A DNA stretch of 64,000 bases, taken from assembly GCA_040756515.1 (NCBI GenBank), contig JBFLYW010000002.1, positions 124,001 through 188,000 of the forward strand. The letters are read 5' to 3'. Of the stretch, positions 35,353-42,822 are shown one piece after another. Under the pieces are notes generated by a model, which ran no database searches, was not told the origin of the DNA, and was given only the letters and a program-made list of their open reading frames with translations. The DNA comes from DSXH01 sp020724325. Lineage in GTDB: Bacteria > Bacteroidota > Ignavibacteria > Ignavibacteriales > Melioribacteraceae. Position numbers and translations under genes: made by a program. The stretch's first letter is position 1; each line of letters opens with the position of its first letter.

Positions 35353-37440
35353 ATGGCTATGATGGCCAAGATGAGGAGTTTAGCTCCGTGGTTTATAATT
35401 TTAGTTGGCGGTCTTTTCGTTCTGTTTATGGTTATTTCAGATTCCAACGTGCTTGATTTTGTAAAACAGCAAGCACAAAATGTAGGTTCAATTAACGGAG
35501 TGGATATAACTTACCAGGAGTATTCAAACCTGCTCGAAAGAGCCAAGCAGAATCAGGAACAGATGACTGGTCAGCCAATAAATGAAAACCAAATGGATTT
35601 TTTCCGCGATCAAGTTTGGGATGCGTTAATTATCCAGAAAATGCTTGATAAAAAAGTAACTGAATTTGGTATTGTTGTTACCGATGATGAAATTAAAAAC
35701 GAAATATTAGGCCCTAATCCTCCAGCTATGCTTCGTCAGCAATTTACTGATTCAACCGGTAATTTTAACAGACAACTTTATGAACAGGCACTTAGAGATC
35801 CGAGAAATAAAGAAATTGTAATTGCTGTTGAAGAGCAAATTAAACAGCAGCTTACTCAACAGAAATTACAGAATTATCTTTTTGCCTCTGTTACTGTCGG
35901 AAATGAAGAAGCTAGAGATCGTTTTATATCTCAGAATATTAAAATGAAAGCTAATTATATCCTCATCGATCCTAATACAATTCCTCAGGATCAGTTGAAA
36001 GTTACCGAAGATGACTTAAAAAAGTATTACGATAAGAACCTTGATAACTACAAAATTGAACCATCTAGAAAAATTAAATATGTTCTCTTCAAAAGAGAAC
36101 CTTCGCAGAGTGATTCACTAAGCGTTAAACAAAATCTTGAAGCCATAATTGCAAAAGCTAAGGACGATACTGCATCATTCAAATCTTATGTAGAAATTTA
36201 TTCGGATAAACCTTATTCAAAAGATACATTATCAATGTCTTCCTTACCGGTTGAAGCAAAAGATGCAGTCTTAAAATCAAATAAAGGTGATATACTTGGA
36301 CCATTCTCTACAGCCGAAGGTTATATAGTTTATCGTTTTCTTGATAGAGTTAAATCGAAACAGGAATCAGTAAGAGCTTCGCACATACTTGTTAGAAGTA
36401 CCGGAAACGACAGCGAGGACCAGAAAAAGATAAACGATATTTATAACGAAATTATGAAGGGTGCAAGCTTTGAAGCCACCGCCATAGCAAAATCTCAAGA
36501 TGGCAGCAGCAGCAACGGAGGAGACCTTGGCTGGGCAACCAGAGGGCAGTGGGTTAAGGAATTTGAAGATGCAGCATTTAATGGAAAGATTGGTGTTGTT
36601 CAAAAACCCGTTAAGACAGTTTTTGGTTATCATATAATTAAAGTTACCGGAAAATCCAACGAAGATTTTGTTGTTGAAAGAATTATTAACAAGGTTGAAA
36701 TGTCTGCAACAACAAATGATAAAATATTTCAGGATGCGTCTGATTTTTCATTTGTTGCCGGCGAAAACGGATATGAATCTGAAGCTAATTTAATGAAATA
36801 CAGTGTTATAGAGACACCGCCATTTACTGAAGAAACACAGGCAATTCCTGGTGTTGGAATTAATGCGGCTCTTGTTAAATGGGCGTTTGATAATAAGGCA
36901 GGAAGCGTTAGCGAAGTCTTTCGTGTTTCTGCCGGTTATATTGTTGCAACTGTTTCGGAAGTAATTAAAGCCGGATTTAAAAATTTTGCCGATGTAAAAG
37001 ACCTAATTAAAAATGATGTTATGCGCGAAAAAGGTTTTGCTAAAGCAATGGAATATGCAAAACAGATTAGGGAGAAAATTGGTGATAACGGTGATGGACA
37101 AATTGCTAAATCAATCTGGTATGCAGCACGTGTAGATTCAGCCAGCGATTATACTACAAATGGTAATGTTCCGGGTCTTGGCCGCGACTTTGCATTCACT
37201 GAATATTCTATTAAAGCTGATCTAAATAAATGGTCCAATCCTGTCAAAGGAACAATTGGTGTTTATCTTATCAATCTGAAAAGCCGAACTCCGTTCAACA
37301 ATGCTTCTTTTGATTCCCAAAAACTTACTATCAAGAAAGAACTGCTTCAACAGAAGAAAAATAATTATTATAACGCATGGATTCAGGAATTAAGAAAAGA
37401 TGCAGATGTTGTTGATAACAGGTATTTGTTTTTCCGTTAA
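35353..37440 (+). CDS. PpiD-like membrane-anchored peptidyl-prolyl isomerase/foldase
   Basis: A 695-residue periplasmic foldase. A single N-terminal helix (SLAPWFIILVGGLFVLFMVIS, about 10-30) anchors it, followed by a SurA/PpiD N-terminal chaperone domain (INGVDITYQEY...). A parvulin domain begins near residue 339 (VRASHILVRS ... SSNGGDLGWATRGQWVKEFE ... TVFGYHIIKVTG). A second, weaker parvulin-like region lies near 230-330, and a C-terminal domain follows. The arrangement matches Bacteroidota PpiD/SurA proteins that assist outer-membrane proteins. The start follows a good ggagg. Confidence 0.88.
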   Translation: MAMMAKMRSLAPWFIILVGGLFVLFMVISDSNVLDFVKQQAQNVGSINGVDITYQEYSNLLERAKQNQEQMTGQPINENQMDFFRDQVWDALIIQKMLDKKVTEFGIVVTDDEIKNEILGPNPPAMLRQQFTDSTGNFNRQLYEQALRDPRNKEIVIAVEEQIKQQLTQQKLQNYLFASVTVGNEEARDRFISQNIKMKANYILIDPNTIPQDQLKVTEDDLKKYYDKNLDNYKIEPSRKIKYVLFKREPSQSDSLSVKQNLEAIIAKAKDDTASFKSYVEIYSDKPYSKDTLSMSSLPVEAKDAVLKSNKGDILGPFSTAEGYIVYRFLDRVKSKQESVRASHILVRSTGNDSEDQKKINDIYNEIMKGASFEATAIAKSQDGSSSNGGDLGWATRGQWVKEFEDAAFNGKIGVVQKPVKTVFGYHIIKVTGKSNEDFVVERIINKVEMSATTNDKIFQDASDFSFVAGENGYESEANLMKYSVIETPPFTEETQAIPGVGINAALVKWAFDNKAGSVSEVFRVSAGYIVATVSEVIKAGFKNFADVKDLIKNDVMREKGFAKAMEYAKQIREKIGDNGDGQIAKSIWYAARVDSASDYTTNGNVPGLGRDFAFTEYSIKADLNKWSNPVKGTIGVYLINLKSRTPFNNASFDSQKLTIKKELLQQKKNNYYNAWIQELRKDADVVDNRYLFFR

Positions 37441-37451
37441 GCTTTAAGCCG

Positions 37452-37477
37452 GTCCTGATTGCGAATGCTTTCAGGAC
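37452..37477 (+). terminator. Hairpin after the PpiD-like gene
   Basis: GTCCTGA (37452-37458) and TCAGGAC (37471-37477) form a perfect 7-bp stem 12 bp after the stop codon. A T-rich stretch (tctattccttttt) follows within 10 bp. It could be an intrinsic terminator, though the T-run is not directly adjacent. Confidence 0.45.
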
Positions 37478-37539
37478 AGGTCTATTCCTTTTTACCCTTT
37501 GATTTATAATACGATTTTCTATATTTCCAGCCGTTAATT

Positions 37540-38247
37540 ATGCGACTCCAATATTTTTCTATATTGTTTTTCCTTTTAGTCTTCTGCAAAGAAAATTTTT
37601 CGCAGTTCTATGGAAGCAGCTTCAATTTTTCAGTAAGCTATAACTATACAACCACTTCAAAATTATTTCTTCAACCAAATTCTGCAGATCCAATTCTAAG
37701 AACTGAGTTTGAAAGTCTAGATGGAATTTATAACATTTCATTCGAATTAAGGTACCGTGTGATTGATCAAATGATAATAAGTATAGGAAGTGAGTACATT
37801 AAAAAAACTTACACTAATCGTAATTTTATTTTAGAAGGAGATAGAATTAATATTAAAGAAGGGTATGAATTAATACCGGTAGAACTGAACATATATTACG
37901 AACTTCCGTTCTCTACAGAAAAGTTCAAATTCTTTATGGGAGGCGGTGGAGGTTTATACTTTGGTAAACATCTGCGCGAATTCGGCGATATTGAATTTGT
38001 TGATAACGGAAGTAAAATTGGTTACGGAATTAATGTTGCTGTAGGGATGGATTATCTTTTAAATGAATTAATTTCTATAAGAGGGCAGATGCGCTTTAGA
38101 GATCCGGAATTGACTCTCTTCAGCCGGTATTCCGCTCCTGCTGTTAACTACGGCGAAAAAAGATACTTACTTTCTAACAGCGATTTTTCTTCCAAAGTAA
38201 ATATTGACGGTGTAACATTTACTATAGGATTGGCAATAAATATTTAA
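37540..38247 (+). CDS. Probable outer-membrane beta-barrel protein, unidentified
   Basis: A 235-residue protein with a signal peptide (MRLQYFSILFFLLVFCKENFSQ) and alternating aromatic/polar strands through to the end. Examples are FNFSVSYNYTTT, FKFFMGGGGGLYFGKH and IGYGINVAVGMDYLL, with the last strand ending TFTIGLAINI. The pattern fits an eight- to ten-strand OmpA/OprF-like or porin-like barrel. It lies downstream of a foldase gene that would assist such proteins. The specific function is unknown. Confidence 0.65.
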   Translation: MRLQYFSILFFLLVFCKENFSQFYGSSFNFSVSYNYTTTSKLFLQPNSADPILRTEFESLDGIYNISFELRYRVIDQMIISIGSEYIKKTYTNRNFILEGDRINIKEGYELIPVELNIYYELPFSTEKFKFFMGGGGGLYFGKHLREFGDIEFVDNGSKIGYGINVAVGMDYLLNELISIRGQMRFRDPELTLFSRYSAPAVNYGEKRYLLSNSDFSSKVNIDGVTFTIGLAINI

Positions 38248-38264
38248 GAAATTACCCTACGAGA

Positions 38265-38412
38265 TCCTTGAAGGAAATCGTATGTCATTTCTCATCCCGC
38301 CTTGCGGGATTCGAAATAACATTTCGAACCCGATTTATACTGAGAGTTGAACCTAAACCTTGAATGCAAAGAGTTGTCATTTGTTTTCTCATGACCTTCA
38401 GGTTGTTCATCT
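38265..38412. repeat. Composite dispersed repeat (GAAATCG, CCCGCCTTGCGGG, AACCTTGAA arms)
   Basis: It starts about 18 bp after the preceding stop. It holds a hairpin catcccgccttgcgggat and then gaacctaaaccttgaa, ttgtcatttgttttctc and atgaccttcaggttg. Module order equals that at 9289 and 49632, with a different insert in the middle. It fills the spacer before aroK. Confidence 0.75.
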
Positions 38413-38480
38413 TCACAATTCTTCACACGTAATTATTTTATTAATTATATTTTAGATTGAAAAGTAGAGCACGGTTAACG

Positions 38481-39032
38481 ATGCCCGATAAAAGAATATA
38501 CTTAACTGGATTTATGACGAGCGGAAAGAGTACATTAGGACCAATTCTTGCAAACGTCCTCGGATTGGATTTTTATGACCTTGATAGGGAAATTGAAAAG
38601 GAAGAGAATCTTACAGTAATAGAAATTTTTGAAAAGAAAGGGGAAGAATATTTCCGCCATGTTGAAAGTAAAATTTTAAAAAACCTTTCTGCTAAGAATA
38701 ACATTATTATTTCTTTAGGCGGAGGAACTATAATATGTAAAAATAATTATGATTTGATGAAAGCGACGGGCAAAATAATCTATCTGAAAGTATCTCCCGG
38801 GAATTTGTATAGAAGACTAAAAAATAAAATTGACCGCCCGTTATTCAGAGACCTGGTTCTGGCTGAAAACCCTCAAGAAGATTTTATTAACAGGATTAAA
38901 GAGCTGCTCGAAAAACGAAGCGTCTTTTATGAAAAGGCAGACCTCTCAATTAATACCGATATTAATCCAATAGGAATTACAGTTGATAAAATTGCAAAAA
39001 AAATTATAGGACTATTCAATGAAAAAATTTGA
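38481..39032 (+). CDS. aroK: Shikimate kinase
   Basis: It phosphorylates shikimate in the chorismate pathway that also feeds menaquinone. The 183 residues have the P-loop GFMTSGKST (10-18), DLDREIEKEENLTVIEIFEKKGEEYFRHVE with the shikimate-binding Asp and Arg, and SLGGGTI, followed by RPLF in the lid. A TTG frame extends to 38457, but the ATG at 38481 is preferred. It overlaps aroB by 14 bp. Confidence 0.94.
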   Translation: MPDKRIYLTGFMTSGKSTLGPILANVLGLDFYDLDREIEKEENLTVIEIFEKKGEEYFRHVESKILKNLSAKNNIIISLGGGTIICKNNYDLMKATGKIIYLKVSPGNLYRRLKNKIDRPLFRDLVLAENPQEDFINRIKELLEKRSVFYEKADLSINTDINPIGITVDKIAKKIIGLFNEKI

Positions 39033-40119
39033 AATAAAAACTTCAAGCAAACTTTATCCGGTATACTATGAAAGCGGATTATTTCAAAAATTAAATTTGC
39101 TTATTGCTAAACACGATCTTAAACAGAATACGTTCATAATTATTGATCAAAATGTTTATAAATATCACAATGAAAAAATTGATTCTTTTATCTCCAGGCT
39201 TAACGTAAAAGTCTGCCTTTATAGTATTAACCCCAGCGAAATAAATAAATCTCACACTCAATTGAATGATATTTACTCAGCGCTAATAGAAAACGGATTT
39301 GGCAGAGATACACTAATTGTAGCGATAGGCGGCGGAATTACGGGAGATATTGCGGGATTTGCAGCCTCAACTTTTAGCCGGGGAGTTAATATTATTCATG
39401 TTCCCACAACTTTACTTGCTATGGTAGATAGCTCAATTGGCGGCAAAACTGGAATTAATTTTGAATCCACAAAAAATATTATCGGAACGTTTTACCAGCC
39501 GGATTTTGTTCTTATTGATACTGACTTTCTAAAAACATTACCCGAAGAAGAATTTATCTGCGGTTTGGGCGAAGTAATTAAATACTCGCTGCTGATTGGA
39601 AATGGATTTCTTAAAGAAATTAAAAAAAGCTTATCAAAATCCCTTAAGCTGGATAAAAAGCTTCTTCTCGATTCCATTGATACATGTATTAAATTTAAGT
39701 CCGGTATTGTTGAAAAGGATGAAAAAGAATTAAACGGCTTACGAAAAGTACTAAACCTCGGGCATACTTTTGCCCATGCTATTGAAGTTGAACGCGGACA
39801 TACAATTAAACACGGGCAGTCGGTAATTATTGGCTTAACCTGTTCTCTCTATTTGTCAAAAAAACTTGGTATACTTAATGAAAAACTGTTCAAGGAATAT
39901 TTATCATTATTTCTGTTAGCAAAGGAAAAGATAAGACTTCCATTCTTTTATCCAGTTAAGATATATGAGATTATGAAGCGCGACAAAAAAGCTGCTAATA
40001 ATAAATTGAAATTTGTTCTGCTAAAAGAAGCGGGGAATATTTTAATTGACGTTGAAGCATCAAAACATTTGGTGCTCGATTCTATTAATGAAGGACTAAA
40101 TCATTTTATTGTAGATTAA
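39019..40119 (+). CDS. aroB: 3-Dehydroquinate synthase
   Basis: The NAD- and metal-dependent second step of the shikimate pathway. The 366 residues contain AIGGGITGDIAGFAASTFSRGVNIIHVPTTLLAMVDSSIGGKTGIN (about 102-147), GLGEVIKYSLL with the metal Glu, LNLGHTFAHAIE (metal His), and KHGQSVIIGL (metal His). All the metal-binding residues are present. Overlap with aroK indicates an aroKB operon. Confidence 0.96.
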   Translation: MKKFEIKTSSKLYPVYYESGLFQKLNLLIAKHDLKQNTFIIIDQNVYKYHNEKIDSFISRLNVKVCLYSINPSEINKSHTQLNDIYSALIENGFGRDTLIVAIGGGITGDIAGFAASTFSRGVNIIHVPTTLLAMVDSSIGGKTGINFESTKNIIGTFYQPDFVLIDTDFLKTLPEEEFICGLGEVIKYSLLIGNGFLKEIKKSLSKSLKLDKKLLLDSIDTCIKFKSGIVEKDEKELNGLRKVLNLGHTFAHAIEVERGHTIKHGQSVIIGLTCSLYLSKKLGILNEKLFKEYLSLFLLAKEKIRLPFFYPVKIYEIMKRDKKAANNKLKFVLLKEAGNILIDVEASKHLVLDSINEGLNHFIVD

Positions 40120-40123
40120 GATT

Positions 40124-41884
40124 ATGAAAATTGTCTTGTTCACTTCACCAAAAGTTTTTATTAATTTCCTACAAACGAACGTAATAATGATTATTAGTTT
40201 AGTCTTAGCCATGGTTTTTCACAGCTTAACCATTCACGCACAAATCGATCGTGAAACAAGAGCAGTTTGGGTTGCAACAAATTACCGGCTGGATTGGCCG
40301 CCTCTAACTTACGATCAGAAAAAACAGAAACAAGCTCTTGTAAAAATTTTCGATAACATAAAAGAGAAAAATCTAAACACGGTTTATTTTCAGGTTAGAA
40401 GTAATGGAACGGTAATGTTTAACTCTTCGTTCGAAGCGCTCTCTCCATACATTACCGGAAAAGTTGGCGGTAGTGCAACGTATGAACCGCTAAAATTTGC
40501 AATTGAAGAAGCTCGTAAACACGGTTTGGAAATTCATGCGTGGGTTAATACGGTCCGCTGCTTCACAGGAAACGAAACAACTACATTAAATAATCCAGGG
40601 CATATTATTCATAGAAAACCGGAATGGGTTGTAGAAGATTTTCGCGACGGTGTTAAATCTTATTGGCTTGACCCAGGCTTACCTGAAGTTAGAGAATATA
40701 TTGCAAGTATAATTGAAGAAATGGTTGAAGACTATGATTTGGATGGAGTTCACCTGGATTTTATAAGATATCCCGGAAAAAATTTTGATGATTCGTTCTC
40801 TTATAATGTTTACGGGAATGGAATTCCTTTGGATGAATGGAGGAGAAGTAATATCACATCTCTTGTAGAATTAATAAACAAAAAAGTGAAAACTAAAAAA
40901 CCGTTTGTAAAAGTTGGAGCTGCACCAATTGGAGTATTTAAAAATCAGAGTGAAATGTATGGATGGGAAGGATATTCGGAAATCTATCAAGATTCGCGCG
41001 AGTGGCTGCGGCGTGGACTGCTCGATTATGCAGCTCCGCAAATTTACTGGTCGCTTTCGGAAAATACACGGTTTGATCTTATTGCAAAAGAATGGGTGGA
41101 AAATTCCTATGGAAGACAAATTATTCTTGGAATAGGTGCTTATAAAGAAAATGTAAAACCGGATATTGAAGAAATGATTAAATACTCACGAGTAATAAAC
41201 GCAGATGGAGTGGCATTCTTTAGGTATTCAAGTATTGCGGATTATAATTTCGAAAACTTCCCGAATAAAGTTTTACCTTCATTAATGAGCTGGCTGGGAG
41301 GTACTTACCCCGCCCCTCCTTCAAATCTGCAAGTAATTGTTTCAGATTCAGGTAAAGGTCATTATAGTTTTAAGTGGAAGATTGCAGAAAAACAATCGAA
41401 AGATAGTATTGCTTATTATGGAATCTACAGCTTGCCTCATCCTGCTGCAGAACTTCTTCCGGATTATATGATAGATGTAATTCCTGCACAGCAAACCTCT
41501 TACTCACTTTCAATTGATAGACCTGATAGAATAAATTATTACTTTACAATTAATTCTATAAGTAAGTTGTGGAATGAAAGTATAGAATCCTCCAATGTGG
41601 TTCATGTTCAATCGGATCAACTAAGGTCAATTCTTGTTTCACCCTGGAAAACAAATCCGGTTTTGGTTAAGAATGAAGAGAATAATTTTACTCTCCTAAT
41701 CCACTCTGCAGTCAACCAGGGCATTAAATTGATAGGTGTAGAAAATGTTAATTCTGAAATAATTTTGGAAATGGAAGTGAAACCCGGAAAGAATTTATTT
41801 AGCATCATTAAAGATATTACAAAGTATAATGCGCTTAGACTATTGTATGTTTTGGATGGAAGGGAAGTAGAAGTTAAGTTCTAA
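40124..41884 (+). CDS. GHL10-type glycosyl hydrolase (DUF187), secreted
   Basis: A 586-residue protein with an N-terminal secretion signal. The hydrophobic core is IISLVLAMVFHSLTIHAQ; the start at 40124 leaves a long n-region, and a Met at residue 22 gives a shorter version. The catalytic TIM barrel begins RAVWVATNYRLDWPP and includes VYFQVRSNG, GLEIHAWVNTVR, YDLDGVHLDFIRYP (the signature with acidic residues, near 206-219) and DYAAPQIYW. The C-terminal part looks like fibronectin-III-type beta domains. Relatives act on peptidoglycan or other glycans. It begins 4 bp after aroB. Confidence 0.85.
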   Translation: MKIVLFTSPKVFINFLQTNVIMIISLVLAMVFHSLTIHAQIDRETRAVWVATNYRLDWPPLTYDQKKQKQALVKIFDNIKEKNLNTVYFQVRSNGTVMFNSSFEALSPYITGKVGGSATYEPLKFAIEEARKHGLEIHAWVNTVRCFTGNETTTLNNPGHIIHRKPEWVVEDFRDGVKSYWLDPGLPEVREYIASIIEEMVEDYDLDGVHLDFIRYPGKNFDDSFSYNVYGNGIPLDEWRRSNITSLVELINKKVKTKKPFVKVGAAPIGVFKNQSEMYGWEGYSEIYQDSREWLRRGLLDYAAPQIYWSLSENTRFDLIAKEWVENSYGRQIILGIGAYKENVKPDIEEMIKYSRVINADGVAFFRYSSIADYNFENFPNKVLPSLMSWLGGTYPAPPSNLQVIVSDSGKGHYSFKWKIAEKQSKDSIAYYGIYSLPHPAAELLPDYMIDVIPAQQTSYSLSIDRPDRINYYFTINSISKLWNESIESSNVVHVQSDQLRSILVSPWKTNPVLVKNEENNFTLLIHSAVNQGIKLIGVENVNSEIILEMEVKPGKNLFSIIKDITKYNALRLLYVLDGREVEVKF

Positions 41885-41912
41885 ATTTTATCGATGTAAA
41901 AATTTGTTAAAT

Positions 41913-41938
41913 CCAAATTTTTCTAATGAAAAATTTGG
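41913..41938 (+). terminator. Stem-loop after the glycosidase gene
   Basis: ccaaatttttc (41913-41923) and gaaaaatttgg (41928-41938) form a perfect 11-bp stem with a taat loop, 28 bp after the stop. No T-run follows. It may end the aroKB-glycosidase transcript or protect its 3' end. Confidence 0.5.
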
Positions 41939-42043
41939 GTTAAATTGGCTATGAAACTTTTGCAAAGTACTGAAGTTGAATACTTTGATATAAATGATAT
42001 GATTAAAAAAAATATTTTCGCAGAACAAATTTAAAATGGTTAT

Positions 42044-42610
42044 ATGCCTAAACAAAAAGCAAAAGGGAAAAAACCCGTTAAAAAAAATCTGTTTGTTCAG
42101 ATTACAGTTGTAGTAATTCTTGCTGGATTTGTAATCTATTTTGTACTCTCAAACTTCATACTAAAAAAGCCAGCAGCATCAGATAGTGATTTAGAGCGTG
42201 CTATGAAAAACAAAATAACTTACGCTTTCCATAAGGAAGGGGAATTAGTGTTTACTACTAACAATGGCAATACCATTTCCAAAATTGATATTGAAATTGC
42301 AGATGATGATCAGCAGAGAGAATTAGGATTGATGATGCGCCGAAGCTTGAAGGAAGATAACGGAATGCTGTTCATCTTTCCACTCGAAACTTTACAGGCA
42401 TTCTGGATGAAAAACACAATTATTCCGCTCGATATAATTTATGTAAATGCACAGAACGAAATAGTAAAGATTTACAAAAACACCGTACCCTATTCAGAAA
42501 AATCTTTGCCGTCTGGAAAGCCGTCTCTTTACGTTGTAGAAGTTAACAGCGGATATACCGATAAGCACGGAATTAAAGAGGGCGATAAAATAATCTGGAA
42601 GAGAGATTAA
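42044..42610 (+). CDS. DUF192 domain protein, membrane anchored
   Basis: A 188-residue protein with a basic N-terminus, one membrane helix (LFVQITVVVILAGFVIYFVLSNFIL, about 16-40), and a DUF192 domain at about 70-186. The domain shows ADDDQQRELGLMMRRSLKEDNGMLFIFP...FWMKNTIIPLDIIYVNAQNEIVKI, and VEVNSGYTDKHGIKEGDKI is the family ending. DUF192 proteins are widespread and of unknown function. Upstream (41951-42034) a 27-codon frame is open but unsupported. Confidence 0.85.
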   Translation: MPKQKAKGKKPVKKNLFVQITVVVILAGFVIYFVLSNFILKKPAASDSDLERAMKNKITYAFHKEGELVFTTNNGNTISKIDIEIADDDQQRELGLMMRRSLKEDNGMLFIFPLETLQAFWMKNTIIPLDIIYVNAQNEIVKIYKNTVPYSEKSLPSGKPSLYVVEVNSGYTDKHGIKEGDKIIWKRD

Positions 42611-42633
42611 ATTCCGATCAAGTAACATCTCCC

Positions 42634-42822
42634 TTATTTTTTCTTAATCAGCTTCTTAAAAGTTTTTTTCGCCGGTTTTCGAATCGCTTTCCTAGCTACC
42701 TTTTTAGCCGCAGCTTTCTTCTTGGTTTTTAAACTTTTCTTAACATCCTTTTTCTTAATAATCTTTCCTTCCTTCCTTCCTTCCTTCCTTCTTTCCATCC
42801 TTCCTTCTTTCCTTCTTTCCAT
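42634..42822 (-). other. Lysine-rich reading frame, possible alternative tail of aconitase
   Basis: This frame overlaps the 3' end of the aconitase gene one base out of phase. It runs through the GAAG repeats and then encodes about 40 residues rich in Lys, Ala and Arg (KKAAAKKVARKAIRKPAKK...), ending in KKLIKKK and a TAA. The composition is like histone-H1-type nucleic-acid-binding tails and is not typical of random AT-rich DNA. Loss of one 4-bp unit, or gain of two, would join it to aconitase. It could also be a small independent gene starting at the ATG at 42822. Confidence 0.4.

Noticed and set aside
41951..42034. A 27-codon frame with ATG between the glycosidase and DUF192 genes
   Set aside because: It is very short, has no ribosome site, and the AT-rich DNA gives such frames by chance.
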